Under the pieces are notes generated by a model. The model searched no databases. It saw only the letters and a program-made list of their open reading frames with translations, and was not told where the DNA came from. Positions 1 to 7,094 of a DNA stretch of 27,780 nt are shown here, in pieces. Source of the DNA: a virus; IMG/VR virus record IMGVR_UViG_3300044993_000085, positions 1 to 27,780 of that record, one strand, 5' to 3'. Numbering within the stretch: position 1 is the first letter of the stretch; each line of letters opens with the position of its first letter. The translations under genes and the position numbers were made by a program.

Positions 1-16
1 AAATTAAATTAAAAAG

Positions 17-1141
17 ATGAAAATAATAGAAAAACTTATAAAGCATATAAAGCATAAAAAACACAAAGCACCCATTACCCAAGAAGAAAAAAAGAGAGAG
101 CTATTAAAAAGGCTAGGATATAACACAGAAGCTGACAAGGCAGAATGGTTGATTAGTGCAGAAGCTGATAAGTGGGGATGGTTGAATAGAGCAAGAGCTG
201 ATAAGGCGGGATGGTTGATTAGAGAAGGAGAATATAAAAATATGGAACTATTAGGAGAATTAAAAATAGATATGTATACGGACTATGGGGCTAATATGGC
301 GGTATATGGTATATACGAAAATATAAAGCTATTAGGCGAGTTGGGAGTGGATATGGCTAAAGATTACGGTAGCTGGACGGCACAATTTGGGGAGCCTGAG
401 AATATAAAGCTATTAGGCGAGTTTGGAGTAGATATGACAACAGAATATGGTTATCGTACGGCTCAAGATGGGGAGCCAGAAAATATAAAGCTACTAGGCA
501 AATTAGGTGTAGACATGACTACAGAATATGGGTATCGCACAGCTGAAGATGGAAAACTTGAGAATATAAAGCTATTAGGTGAGCTGGGTGTGGATATGAC
601 TACAGAATATGGGAGTTATACGGCATGCAATGGGAAACTTGAAAATATAGAGTTATTAGAAGAGTTGGGTGTGGATATGACTACAGAATACGGTAGTTAT
701 ACGGCATGCAATGGGAAACTTGAAAATATAAAGCTACTAGGTGAGCTGGGGGTAGATATGTCTAAACACTACGGTAGTAGGACGGCTGAATATGGCAAAT
801 ACAAGAATATAAAGTTACTCGGCAAATTAGGAGTTGATATGACTACAGAATACGGGAGCAATACGGCAATTCATGGGAAATATGCAAATATAAAACTATT
901 AGGCGCGTTGGGTGTAGATATGTCTCAACAATATGGTAGCTACACAGCAGTTCAAGGGAAATTGGGGAGTATTGAGTTATTAAGCAGGCTGGGAATAGAC
1001 ATGACTAAAGAAAAGGGTTTCTTGTTAGCCACCATAGCAGAAAAAGAAATAATAAATCAAATAAAAGACAAGTCTACAAAAGAGATTCTAGAAAAAATTA
1101 AAGAATTGCTAGAAAAAATAAGAAATAAAAAGTACAATTAA
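17..1141 (+). CDS. Ankyrin-like 27-residue-repeat protein, copy 1
   Basis: Function unknown; it looks like a solenoid binding protein. The 374-residue product has a basic Lys/His-rich N terminus (1-35), three 11-residue repeats (about 39-71), ten 27-residue repeats (72-341) and a charged helical C-terminal cap (342-374). Each repeat reads roughly LENIKLLGELGVDM, then TTEYGxxTAxxG. That matches the second helix and the G-x-D turn of ankyrin repeats, but the unit is about six residues shorter because the TPLHLAA stretch is reduced to TA. No signal peptide or membrane segment is visible, so a cytoplasmic product is expected unless it is exported by an unrecognised route. The ATG at 17 has an A-rich upstream and no Shine-Dalgarno. 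Two paralogues lie at 25401 and 27606. The repeat architecture is seen directly; the ankyrin relationship is inferred from motif spacing. Confidence 0.85.
   Translation: MKIIEKLIKHIKHKKHKAPITQEEKKRELLKRLGYNTEADKAEWLISAEADKWGWLNRARADKAGWLIREGEYKNMELLGELKIDMYTDYGANMAVYGIYENIKLLGELGVDMAKDYGSWTAQFGEPENIKLLGEFGVDMTTEYGYRTAQDGEPENIKLLGKLGVDMTTEYGYRTAEDGKLENIKLLGELGVDMTTEYGSYTACNGKLENIELLEELGVDMTTEYGSYTACNGKLENIKLLGELGVDMSKHYGSRTAEYGKYKNIKLLGKLGVDMTTEYGSNTAIHGKYANIKLLGALGVDMSQQYGSYTAVQGKLGSIELLSRLGIDMTKEKGFLLATIAEKEIINQIKDKSTKEILEKIKELLEKIRNKKYN
131..229 (+). repeat. Three tandem 33-bp (11-residue) repeats inside ankyrin-like copy 1
   Basis: Three head-to-tail units encode ADKAEWLISAE, ADKWGWLNRAR and ADKAGWLIREG, at 131-163, 164-196 and 197-229. 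The invariant ADK and W-L positions make an amphipathic, Trp-rich array directly in front of the 27-residue repeats. The other two paralogues lack this block. Confidence 0.85.
230..1039 (+). repeat. Ten tandem 81-bp repeats (27 residues each)
   Basis: Ten in-frame 81-bp units fill the body of the first ankyrin-like gene. Units 5 and 6 are the most alike: a 36-base stretch at 614-649 recurs exactly at 695-730, an offset of 81. The last unit is diverged (TKEKGFLLA) and acts as a cap. Differences cluster in the residue pair after YG, the pair after TA, and the residues between DM and YG. Confidence 0.9.
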
Positions 1142-1192
1142 ATGAAAACAAAACAAATAATAAAGGAAGCTCAAAAAATCTTAACATTATGA
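1142..1192 (+). CDS. Possible 16-residue mini-ORF linking two genes
   Basis: An ATG directly follows the TAA of the upstream ankyrin-like gene. The frame encodes MKTKQIIKEAQKILTL and ends with a TGA that overlaps the ATG of the ParB-like gene. The start-stop fit on both sides would suit translational coupling. A 16-codon open frame can occur by chance in AT-rich DNA, and no homologue is recognised, so this is only a candidate. Confidence 0.25.
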   Translation: MKTKQIIKEAQKILTL

Positions 1193-1743
1193 AAATACAT
1201 GAAATCAAAATATCACAACTGAAGCCAGCAGATTATAACCCTAGAATAATTACAAAAAAAGAATTTAAGGGGCTGATAAATTCTCTTAAGACGTTTGGGC
1301 TAGTAGAGCCAATAGTAATCAACAAAGATTATACGGTAATAGGAGGGCATCAGAGACTTAAAGCATGGCAGAGTCTAGGACATAACACCATATCGTGCTA
1401 TATTGTAGATCTTGATAAAAGACAAGAGAAAAAATTAAACGTAGTTCTTAATTCAGACAAAATATCAGGTAAATACGATGAGATAAAGCTTGCTGAAATA
1501 TTAGAAGAGTTGAGACTTGATAATGATTTTGAAGAATTAAATCTAATAGATTTACAACAATTAGATTTAAGCAAAGAAAGTACTGAACTTGATATTACAA
1601 ATTTAGAAAATCAAGAATTTACAATTTTATTTAAATATAAAGAAGAAGAATATTTAAATGTTTTAGATGCCTTGAATAAATATAGGGATAAAAATAATTT
1701 TAAAACCAATGAAGAAGCTTTAAAAAAATTATTAAATGTTTGA
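1189..1743 (+). CDS. ParB-like nuclease domain protein
   Basis: A 184-residue protein whose first ~95 residues match the ParB/Spo0J N-terminal (ParB-like nuclease, sulfiredoxin-fold) domain. Visible motifs are the LKPADYNPR segment (11-19), FGLVEPIVIN (36-45) and GGHQR (52-56), the nucleotide-binding signature. The usual helix-turn-helix of partition ParB is absent. Instead the C-terminal half is acidic and helical with an EEALKKLLNV end. Phage proteins of this type often sit directly upstream of DNA methyltransferase genes, and here the stop codon overlaps the ATG of a methyltransferase fragment (1736). A role with DNA modification is therefore more likely than genome partition. The start at 1189 has no Shine-Dalgarno. 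Confidence 0.8.
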   Translation: MKIHEIKISQLKPADYNPRIITKKEFKGLINSLKTFGLVEPIVINKDYTVIGGHQRLKAWQSLGHNTISCYIVDLDKRQEKKLNVVLNSDKISGKYDEIKLAEILEELRLDNDFEELNLIDLQQLDLSKESTELDITNLENQEFTILFKYKEEEYLNVLDALNKYRDKNNFKTNEEALKKLLNV

Positions 1744-1906
1744 TTATAATTGGAAATTAAAAGAAAAAAATAATTTTTCAGATTATCATGGATCAACTGT
1801 ATATAGTACTTTTTCTTGTGGTGGTGGTTCATCTATAGAAGCAAAAAATATATATACTAGCAAGCTAATAAACTTAAAAAATAAAAATTTTAATGTTATG
1901 GAATAA
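1736..1906 (+). pseudogene. Truncated C5 cytosine DNA methyltransferase (N-terminal fragment)
   Basis: A 56-codon frame starts within the last codons of the ParB-like gene (overlap 1736-1743). Residues 21-33 (TVYSTFSCGGGSS) match motif I, the S-adenosylmethionine-binding FSCGGGSS segment of phage and Dcm-type C5 methyltransferases. In intact relatives this is followed by a MGY-like helix and hundreds of residues carrying the PC, ENV and QRR motifs. Here the match stops at residue 33, an unrelated Lys/Asn-rich tail follows and the frame closes at TAA 1904-1906. No other part of the enzyme is seen in the next 140 bases or elsewhere in the window. The fragment cannot be catalytic. A deletion or insertion event near 1835 is the simplest explanation. 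Confidence 0.7.
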
Positions 1907-1919
1907 TATAACATTAAAA
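1888..1919 (+). other. Perfect 12-bp inverted repeat at the methyltransferase break
   Basis: TTTTAATGTTAT (1888-1899) pairs without mismatch with ATAACATTAAAA (1908-1919) around an 8-base loop. It overlaps the stop codon of the methyltransferase fragment. No T-run follows on the plus strand, so it is a poor plus-strand terminator. It could be a processing site, a scar of the event that truncated the gene, or a chance AT-rich palindrome. The remainder of this gap (1907-2046) holds a putative promoter and no recognisable gene. Confidence 0.5.
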
Positions 1920-1984
1920 ATGATTAAAGGCGTGAACATGGTAAAGATTAAGAAATGATATTATGCTTATCTATATAACAGATC

Positions 1985-2012
1985 TTTACAAATAATATTA
2001 TTCAATTATAAT
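1985..2012 (+). promoter_or_regulatory. Putative sigma70-type promoter upstream of the terminase genes
   Basis: TTTACA at 1985-1990 and TATAAT at 2007-2012 are separated by 16 bp, with the first terminase gene starting 34 bases downstream. It is the only promoter-like element in the gap before the structural operon. Chance matches are common in DNA this AT-rich, so confidence is limited. Confidence 0.4.
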
Positions 2013-2046
2013 TAATATAATACAAATGCTAGATATTAATTAAGAT

Positions 2047-2478
2047 ATGAAAAAGCAAAATAAAACATTACAAAAAACAGTAAGAAGACCACCCAAAGCA
2101 GGGAGGTTAGCTACAGAGCCGCAGCCATCACCAGAGGCAAAAAAAGCGGGATGGGAGCGCAGGCGGGAAAGGCTTAAAATAGCAGATACAATTGCAAAAT
2201 ATAAAGACATTCCGCTTGAAGATATATTAGAAGCTCAGAAAATAATAAGACTGAGTAAAGCGAACGGGTTCACCAAAGAAAAGATCAAAAAGCTGCAAAA
2301 GTTATTGAAAATAGAAAGTACAATGACATTGCAAGACTATCAACTGCTACAGTATGCAACAGATTCAAAATTAGTTTTAGACTGGATAGATAGGAATCTT
2401 GAAAAGGCACCAACTAGGATAGCAGGAGAAGATGGAGGGCAGTTTACAATAATAATAAAAAAGTACAACGAAGATTAA
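2047..2478 (+). CDS. Probable terminase small subunit
   Basis: A 143-residue basic protein directly upstream of the terminase large subunit (16-base gap). The assignment rests on position, size and composition: an Arg/Lys/Pro-rich N terminus (1-45), then a helical region with a possible helix-turn-helix around KANGFTKEKIKKLQKL (residues ~76-91), and a conserved-looking C terminus TRIAGEDGGQFTIII. The small subunit normally recognises the packaging site and hands DNA to the ATPase. No diagnostic motif is decisive, and an unrelated DNA-binding protein at this locus is possible. It is the first gene after the putative promoter at 1985. Confidence 0.6.
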   Translation: MKKQNKTLQKTVRRPPKAGRLATEPQPSPEAKKAGWERRRERLKIADTIAKYKDIPLEDILEAQKIIRLSKANGFTKEKIKKLQKLLKIESTMTLQDYQLLQYATDSKLVLDWIDRNLEKAPTRIAGEDGGQFTIIIKKYNED

Positions 2479-2493
2479 GAAATAAAAAGTAAA

Positions 2494-3834
2494 ATGAAGA
2501 TAGAAGTGCCATATAACTTTAAGCCGAGGAATTATCAAAAACCGATACTAGCTGCTTTTGATTCAGGGGTGAAGAATATCGAGATAGTAGCACATAGGAG
2601 ATCGGGGAAAGACAAAGTATGTTTTAATATATTATCTAGAGCGATGATAGAAGAGATAGGGGGATATTATTATGTATTTCCACAATTTAATCAAGGACGC
2701 AAAGCATTGTGGGATAACATAGATACAGATGGATTTAGGACACTGCATCATATACCGAGGGAATTAGTAGAAAAGATGAATGAATCAGAAATGAAACTTA
2801 CACTAAAGAATGGGAGTTATTTTCAAGTAGTGGGGAGCAATGATGTAGATAAATTACTAGGAACAAATCCGCGAGGGATAATATATTCAGAATACTCATT
2901 GCAATCTCCAATTGTATATGGATATTTATCACCAATAATAAAAGCCAATGGAGGTTGGCAAATATTCAATTACACGCCTAGGGGGCAAAATCACGCTTTG
3001 ACATTACACAAGATGGCGCAGAATAATCCTGATTTTCGATCATTTGTAATAACCGCAGATGATACAGGGTTATTTACACAAGAGCAGTTAGAAGCGATTA
3101 GAAATGAATATATAACATTATATAATACAGACGCTTTATTTTATCAAGAGTATTATTGTAGTTTTGAAAAACCAGTACTAGGTTCTTACTATGGTCATTT
3201 TTTACAGCAAGCAGAGCAAGAAGGTAGAATATCAGAGAATGTGGTATATAATGAAGATTATGGAGTTTATACAGCATGGGATTTAGGGGTAAATGATTCA
3301 ACAGCTATATGGTTTTATCAGCAAGTGGGGAGTTCATTTAGATTTATAGATTATTATGAAACATATAATGCGGGGCTAGAACATTTTACACAGCTTTTAG
3401 AAAGTAAAGGTTATAGATATATTAAGCACTATTTACCGCATGATGTAGAGAATAAACAACAAGGTAAAGATGAGCGGGTATTTACAAGAAAAGACATGCT
3501 TAAAGAACTAGGATTAAAAAATATAGAGGTAGTGTCAAAAATAGGAGTTATAGATGGGATACAAAAAGTAAGGCAAATTTTGCCCTTTTGTTTTTTTAAT
3601 TCAAAGGCATGCGAAAGAGGATTGGATTGTTTAAGAGAATATCATCAAGAATATTCAGAAAAAAACAAAGTATTTTCAACAACACCTGTACATGATTGGA
3701 GTTCACACGGTGCAGATGCTTTTAGATATTTTGCAACGGGACATAGTAATGATGTTGATAAGGACAATGAGGTATTTATTGACCCCAATATTTCAAGAAT
3801 TAAGAAATTTTCAGCATTAGAAGAAAGCTGGTAA
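2494..3834 (+). CDS. terL: Terminase large subunit (packaging ATPase-nuclease)
   Basis: DNA-packaging motor and concatemer nuclease, 446 residues, near the normal length. The N-terminal ATPase carries a Walker A variant in AHRRSGKDK (33-41) and a Walker B-like strand with acidic residue in GIIYSEYS (128-135). A coupling-type motif lies near FNYTPRG (158-164). The C-terminal RNase H-like nuclease shows its acidic residues in TAWDLGVNDS (D263), YLPHDVEN (D317) and HGADAFRYF (D408). All expected motifs are present, so it should be active. It follows the putative small subunit and precedes the portal, separated by one coiled-coil gene. The start at 2494 has no Shine-Dalgarno. Confidence 0.93.
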   Translation: MKIEVPYNFKPRNYQKPILAAFDSGVKNIEIVAHRRSGKDKVCFNILSRAMIEEIGGYYYVFPQFNQGRKALWDNIDTDGFRTLHHIPRELVEKMNESEMKLTLKNGSYFQVVGSNDVDKLLGTNPRGIIYSEYSLQSPIVYGYLSPIIKANGGWQIFNYTPRGQNHALTLHKMAQNNPDFRSFVITADDTGLFTQEQLEAIRNEYITLYNTDALFYQEYYCSFEKPVLGSYYGHFLQQAEQEGRISENVVYNEDYGVYTAWDLGVNDSTAIWFYQQVGSSFRFIDYYETYNAGLEHFTQLLESKGYRYIKHYLPHDVENKQQGKDERVFTRKDMLKELGLKNIEVVSKIGVIDGIQKVRQILPFCFFNSKACERGLDCLREYHQEYSEKNKVFSTTPVHDWSSHGADAFRYFATGHSNDVDKDNEVFIDPNISRIKKFSALEESW

Positions 3835-3878
3835 AATGAATAAATTTATTATACAATTAATAAAGAAAAATTAAACAT

Positions 3879-4358
3879 ATGGATGACTTTGGCTTAGTAA
3901 TTAAAACAATCCAAACAATTAATGATGCTAAGAAATTTACAGATCGATTTAAGCAGATGGATGAAAAGGTTACAAAGTATACAGAAGCGGTTAAAAATGC
4001 TATAGAAAATATAAAAAAAGATATAATAATTTTAAATAAAGAAGCTAAGGAAGTAAAACTCAGTAGTATTGAAGCAATAAAGAAAGTAGTAGAAGCTATA
4101 AACAATACTTTACAGGAATTAAACTATAAAATTGAAACCTTAAATCAAAATCATGAAGAATTAGTAAAAAATATAATACCGGACTATCAAAAAGATAAAA
4201 CTAAGATAGAAGCAGCGGTTTTAAAGGTGGAAACATTTGACAGGCGACTGAAAACGTTACAGTCAACTATTAGTAAAGCAGAAAGCAAAATAAAAAAAAT
4301 AGAGCAAGTGCTAGGTAATTCATCAAAAACAATCGAGCAAGTACCGTGCAATGATTAA
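3879..4358 (+). CDS. Coiled-coil protein of unknown function
   Basis: A 159-residue, Lys/Glu/Ile-rich protein that is helical nearly throughout, with heptad-like hydrophobic spacing from about residue 20 to 150. There is no signal peptide, membrane segment or Cys/His cluster apart from a lone Cys near the C terminus. It sits between the terminase and portal genes, so a role in packaging or head assembly is possible, but no family is recognised. The short gaps on both sides suggest co-transcription with the structural operon. The ATG at 3879 is the first in frame. Confidence 0.75.
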   Translation: MDDFGLVIKTIQTINDAKKFTDRFKQMDEKVTKYTEAVKNAIENIKKDIIILNKEAKEVKLSSIEAIKKVVEAINNTLQELNYKIETLNQNHEELVKNIIPDYQKDKTKIEAAVLKVETFDRRLKTLQSTISKAESKIKKIEQVLGNSSKTIEQVPCND

Positions 4359-4402
4359 CACAGTTAAAGTAAAAATAAATATTTTGTAATTACAATAAAC
4401 AA

Positions 4403-6196
4403 ATGGACGAGAAACAAAAAGAAATTATACAAAAAGTCGAAGAGTGTTATCAGCATTCTTATAATGAATTACACCCATTACATAAAAAATTTAATGAATT
4501 TGAAAATATGTATTGGGCGTATTTACCAAAATCAAAGAATTCAGCAAAAAGTAATGTATATGATCCAATAGCTTATGAAATGGTAGAACATGATGTATCA
4601 CATTTAGTTGCAAGTATACCAAGTGGATATTTTTCACCAATGGAGCCAAATGATGTAAATAATGCAATGATTCTTGATAGTTTGATTAAATATCAGTTTA
4701 ATAGACCACAGGCAAATTTTTTGCAAAGTCTGAGAAGTATGAGAAGAAGAGCGAGTTTATATGGTACAGCATTTGGATTATTAACATGGAGATACGAAAG
4801 AAAATTAAACAAAACATACGGGAAACATTATACAGTACACAATGATCCATATTTTGAAGATTTAGATATTTATAGATGTTTTCCTGATCCTGATGCTTTA
4901 TCAGTTGAAGACATGCAATATTTTATATACGATGACTATTCAACATTACAAGATTTAAAATCTCAGAATGTGGAAATAAAGTTAGAGGATGGAACTAAGA
5001 TAAAAAGATATATAAATGTAGATGTTTTAGAAAAGAAAATACAAGACAATCCAAGTACAGTTAGAGATAGTTATGCAACTAACTCAGACAGAAGGCAAGG
5101 TAAAACACAAAGCGACACAATAAAGAGGTTATTAATACGAAGATATTTTACTCGTAGTAGATGGATAAGCATTGCATGGGATTATAAGATAGTTATTGAA
5201 GACAGACCAAACCCATATAATCATGGAGAGCTTCCAATACATATGTTAAGAAACCTAGACTATCCTGGGCTTTTATATGGTATATCAGACCTACAGCCGA
5301 CACAGAAAATAATTACAGCACACAATCAGTTTTTAAATATGCGGTTAGATAATGTAAAGCAGATAATGAATCCGACATATTTGGCAAGAGCAAAGTCATT
5401 AAAATACAAAGATACATGGTTAAATACGCCAAATCAGATTAAGGTTGTTGAAGATTTAAATGATTTACAGATAGACTATACGCCGGATGTAACGGGAAAT
5501 ACATTTGTTCAGACGGTTAACTATTTTAATGATCAGATAGCTAGGCGGATAGGTAAGACAGACTTTTTGTCACGTACAGAATCAGGAAGAAATAGGACAG
5601 CTACAGAGTTGAAGCTAATGGCTGGAGAACAAAATGCTAGAAAGGCATATAAAGCGGGATTGTTTGATGATTTTTTTAAAAAGGTTATGGTACAAGCAGT
5701 TGATCTTAACCAACAATACATACAATTTAATAAAGTAATAAGAATTATGGGGATAGAAGTTATAGATAAGTTTACAGAAGAGCAAAAGCTACGATTACAG
5801 AAAAGTGGAGATGAGTTGTTTTTTACTATAAAGCCTGAGGATATAATGGGAAGGTATGATTACATAGTTGCAACAGAATCAAGTGTAATGGCAGATAAAG
5901 AAGCTCAATTAGCAAGGTTAACGCAAGCATTAAATACAGTTGCTAATTATGCGCCATTGTTACAACAGGAAGGAATTAAGATAAATATAAAGCCACTGAT
6001 AGAAAAGTATTTAAAAGCAGTGGATATAGACTTTACAGATAAAATATTTGTTAGAAAAGAACAAAATGGAGCAATACCAATGGAGCAGGCTGAAGAGCTT
6101 GTGCAAAATGCAAGAATACCAAGCTATGAGGGACTATTTACAAATGAAAATGGAGGAGTGCAAGGAGGAGATGGTTTTACTATGCAGGGATATTGA
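4403..6196 (+). CDS. Portal (head-tail connector) protein
   Basis: A 597-residue protein in the slot between terminase and scaffold/capsid, forming the DNA gateway at the capsid vertex. Its length is typical of podovirus-type portals. Recognisable features are a helical N terminus, an early segment SLRSMRRRASLYGTAFGLL (about 110-128) typical of the portal clip/wing, a mid-protein region PYNHGELPIHMLRN, and a conserved stem-like region RTESGRNRTATELKLM followed by a long helix. The C terminus is flexible and Gly/Gln-rich, ending in QGY. The call rests on position plus these family-like segments. A second reading frame is open across its 3' end. Confidence 0.88.
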   Translation: MDEKQKEIIQKVEECYQHSYNELHPLHKKFNEFENMYWAYLPKSKNSAKSNVYDPIAYEMVEHDVSHLVASIPSGYFSPMEPNDVNNAMILDSLIKYQFNRPQANFLQSLRSMRRRASLYGTAFGLLTWRYERKLNKTYGKHYTVHNDPYFEDLDIYRCFPDPDALSVEDMQYFIYDDYSTLQDLKSQNVEIKLEDGTKIKRYINVDVLEKKIQDNPSTVRDSYATNSDRRQGKTQSDTIKRLLIRRYFTRSRWISIAWDYKIVIEDRPNPYNHGELPIHMLRNLDYPGLLYGISDLQPTQKIITAHNQFLNMRLDNVKQIMNPTYLARAKSLKYKDTWLNTPNQIKVVEDLNDLQIDYTPDVTGNTFVQTVNYFNDQIARRIGKTDFLSRTESGRNRTATELKLMAGEQNARKAYKAGLFDDFFKKVMVQAVDLNQQYIQFNKVIRIMGIEVIDKFTEEQKLRLQKSGDELFFTIKPEDIMGRYDYIVATESSVMADKEAQLARLTQALNTVANYAPLLQQEGIKINIKPLIEKYLKAVDIDFTDKIFVRKEQNGAIPMEQAEELVQNARIPSYEGLFTNENGGVQGGDGFTMQGY

Positions 6197-6287
6197 AAAT
6201 AACAAACAAAGCATTATTATACTTAGTAGTCAAATAGAAACTTATAAAAGCTTATTAAATTTAGAAGAAATTCTTAAAACAATTTGA
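6171..6287 (+). CDS. Possible small ORF overlapping the portal 3' end
   Basis: A 38-codon frame (starting MVLLCRDIENNK) opens inside the last codons of the portal gene and runs 91 bases past its stop. It is preceded by GGAGGAG-type Shine-Dalgarno sequence, unusual in this window. The frame extends upstream to an ATG at 6048, but that part is only the portal gene read out of frame. The segment after the portal stop encodes an amphipathic helix-like stretch with no recognised family. Its TGA lies inside the TTGACA of the next promoter. It is real only if its translation is confirmed. Confidence 0.25.
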   Translation: MVLLCRDIENNKQSIIILSSQIETYKSLLNLEEILKTI

Positions 6288-6312
6288 CAAACCCCAAATT
6301 AATGTATAAAAT
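6284..6312 (+). promoter_or_regulatory. Putative sigma70-type promoter upstream of scaffold and capsid
   Basis: TTGACA (6284-6289) and TAAAAT (6307-6312) lie 17 bp apart, 24 bases before the scaffold ATG. The -35 box continues as TTGACAAAC, the same extended sequence as at 24293 and 24646. The position suits an extra promoter giving high capsid expression up to the terminator at 8016. Confidence 0.55.
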
Positions 6313-6336
6313 ATTAATACAATTAATAATTACAAA

Positions 6337-7083
6337 ATGGATACAACAACACGACCAATGGCAGTACAAGGGACTTCGCCAATCCCACAAGGTCAATTCC
6401 CTTCTGAGGGAGTATTTGCAGAGTCTAGCGAAGACTTTAACGCTCCAAATACAATACCCGCAGAAGCTGAACAGCCTAATATTACTCAAAAAGATGACCT
6501 CTCGGAGAAGTCACAAAACAGATTTCAAGAACTTGCAAATACTAACAGAGATTTACAGCAACAGCTGGTAAATTATCAGTTAGAAATGCAAAGGCAACAA
6601 GAATACCTACGGCAAGTACAAGATTATTTGCAATCAGTAGGACAAGTGCAGGAACCAAACAATGAGACTTTAGTACAAAAATTAGCTTTAGAGCTAGAGC
6701 AAATAAAAGCTAATCAGCGAGCAGAGCAATACAAGGCAATGTGGAATGAAGCTATATCAGCATATCCAGAAATAGAGCGAGATGTTGATTTAGACAACTT
6801 AATATTTTCTTTATATGAGTCACAAACTAGCAAAGGTATACAAACAACACCAAAGCAGGTAGCGGATCAAGTAATGAAATATTTGGAAAAAATAAAAACA
6901 TCAACATCAGATGAAGCTTACAGAAAAGCTGAGAGCAATTTGTCACAAGCTATGGGGGCAGGATTAAAGATGGATAACTCCAAAACTAATCAAACAGACC
7001 CTAACGCAGATTTGCTTAAAAGAGTAGAAGCTGGAGACTCAGACGCTTGGAGTGAGGCACTTGGAAAAGGATTATTAAGTTAA
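6337..7083 (+). CDS. Probable capsid scaffolding protein
   Basis: A 248-residue acidic, Gln/Glu-rich protein immediately before the major capsid gene (11-base gap), the standard place for a scaffold. The N terminus (1-60) is Pro/Ser/Gln-rich and disordered-looking. Residues ~62-150 form a strong coiled coil, and the C-terminal third is helical and charged, ending DAWSEALGKGLLS, like the capsid-binding tail of scaffolds. No protease motif is visible, so the scaffold would be removed by release rather than by a fused protease. The call is by position and composition rather than sequence motif. Translation in a second frame at 6284-6571 is a shadow. Confidence 0.75.
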   Translation: MDTTTRPMAVQGTSPIPQGQFPSEGVFAESSEDFNAPNTIPAEAEQPNITQKDDLSEKSQNRFQELANTNRDLQQQLVNYQLEMQRQQEYLRQVQDYLQSVGQVQEPNNETLVQKLALELEQIKANQRAEQYKAMWNEAISAYPEIERDVDLDNLIFSLYESQTSKGIQTTPKQVADQVMKYLEKIKTSTSDEAYRKAESNLSQAMGAGLKMDNSKTNQTDPNADLLKRVEAGDSDAWSEALGKGLLS

Positions 7084-7094
7084 GAATAAAATAA

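Noticed and set aside
230-1039. 81-bp tandem repeats as a CRISPR array
   Set aside because: Units are in-frame coding repeats with no spacer-like unique segments and no cas genes nearby.
1189-1743. Plasmid-type partition ParB (phage-plasmid lifestyle)
   Set aside because: Only the ParB-like nuclease domain is present, without the DNA-binding middle domain or a ParA neighbour; the methyltransferase context explains it better.
1835-2046. Group I intron or insertion sequence interrupting the methyltransferase
   Set aside because: No downstream exon of the enzyme, no transposase or homing endonuclease frame, and the segment is only about 210 bases.
3836-3874. 12-codon frame between terminase and coiled-coil gene
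   Set aside because: Too short, no coupling to the following gene and no motif.
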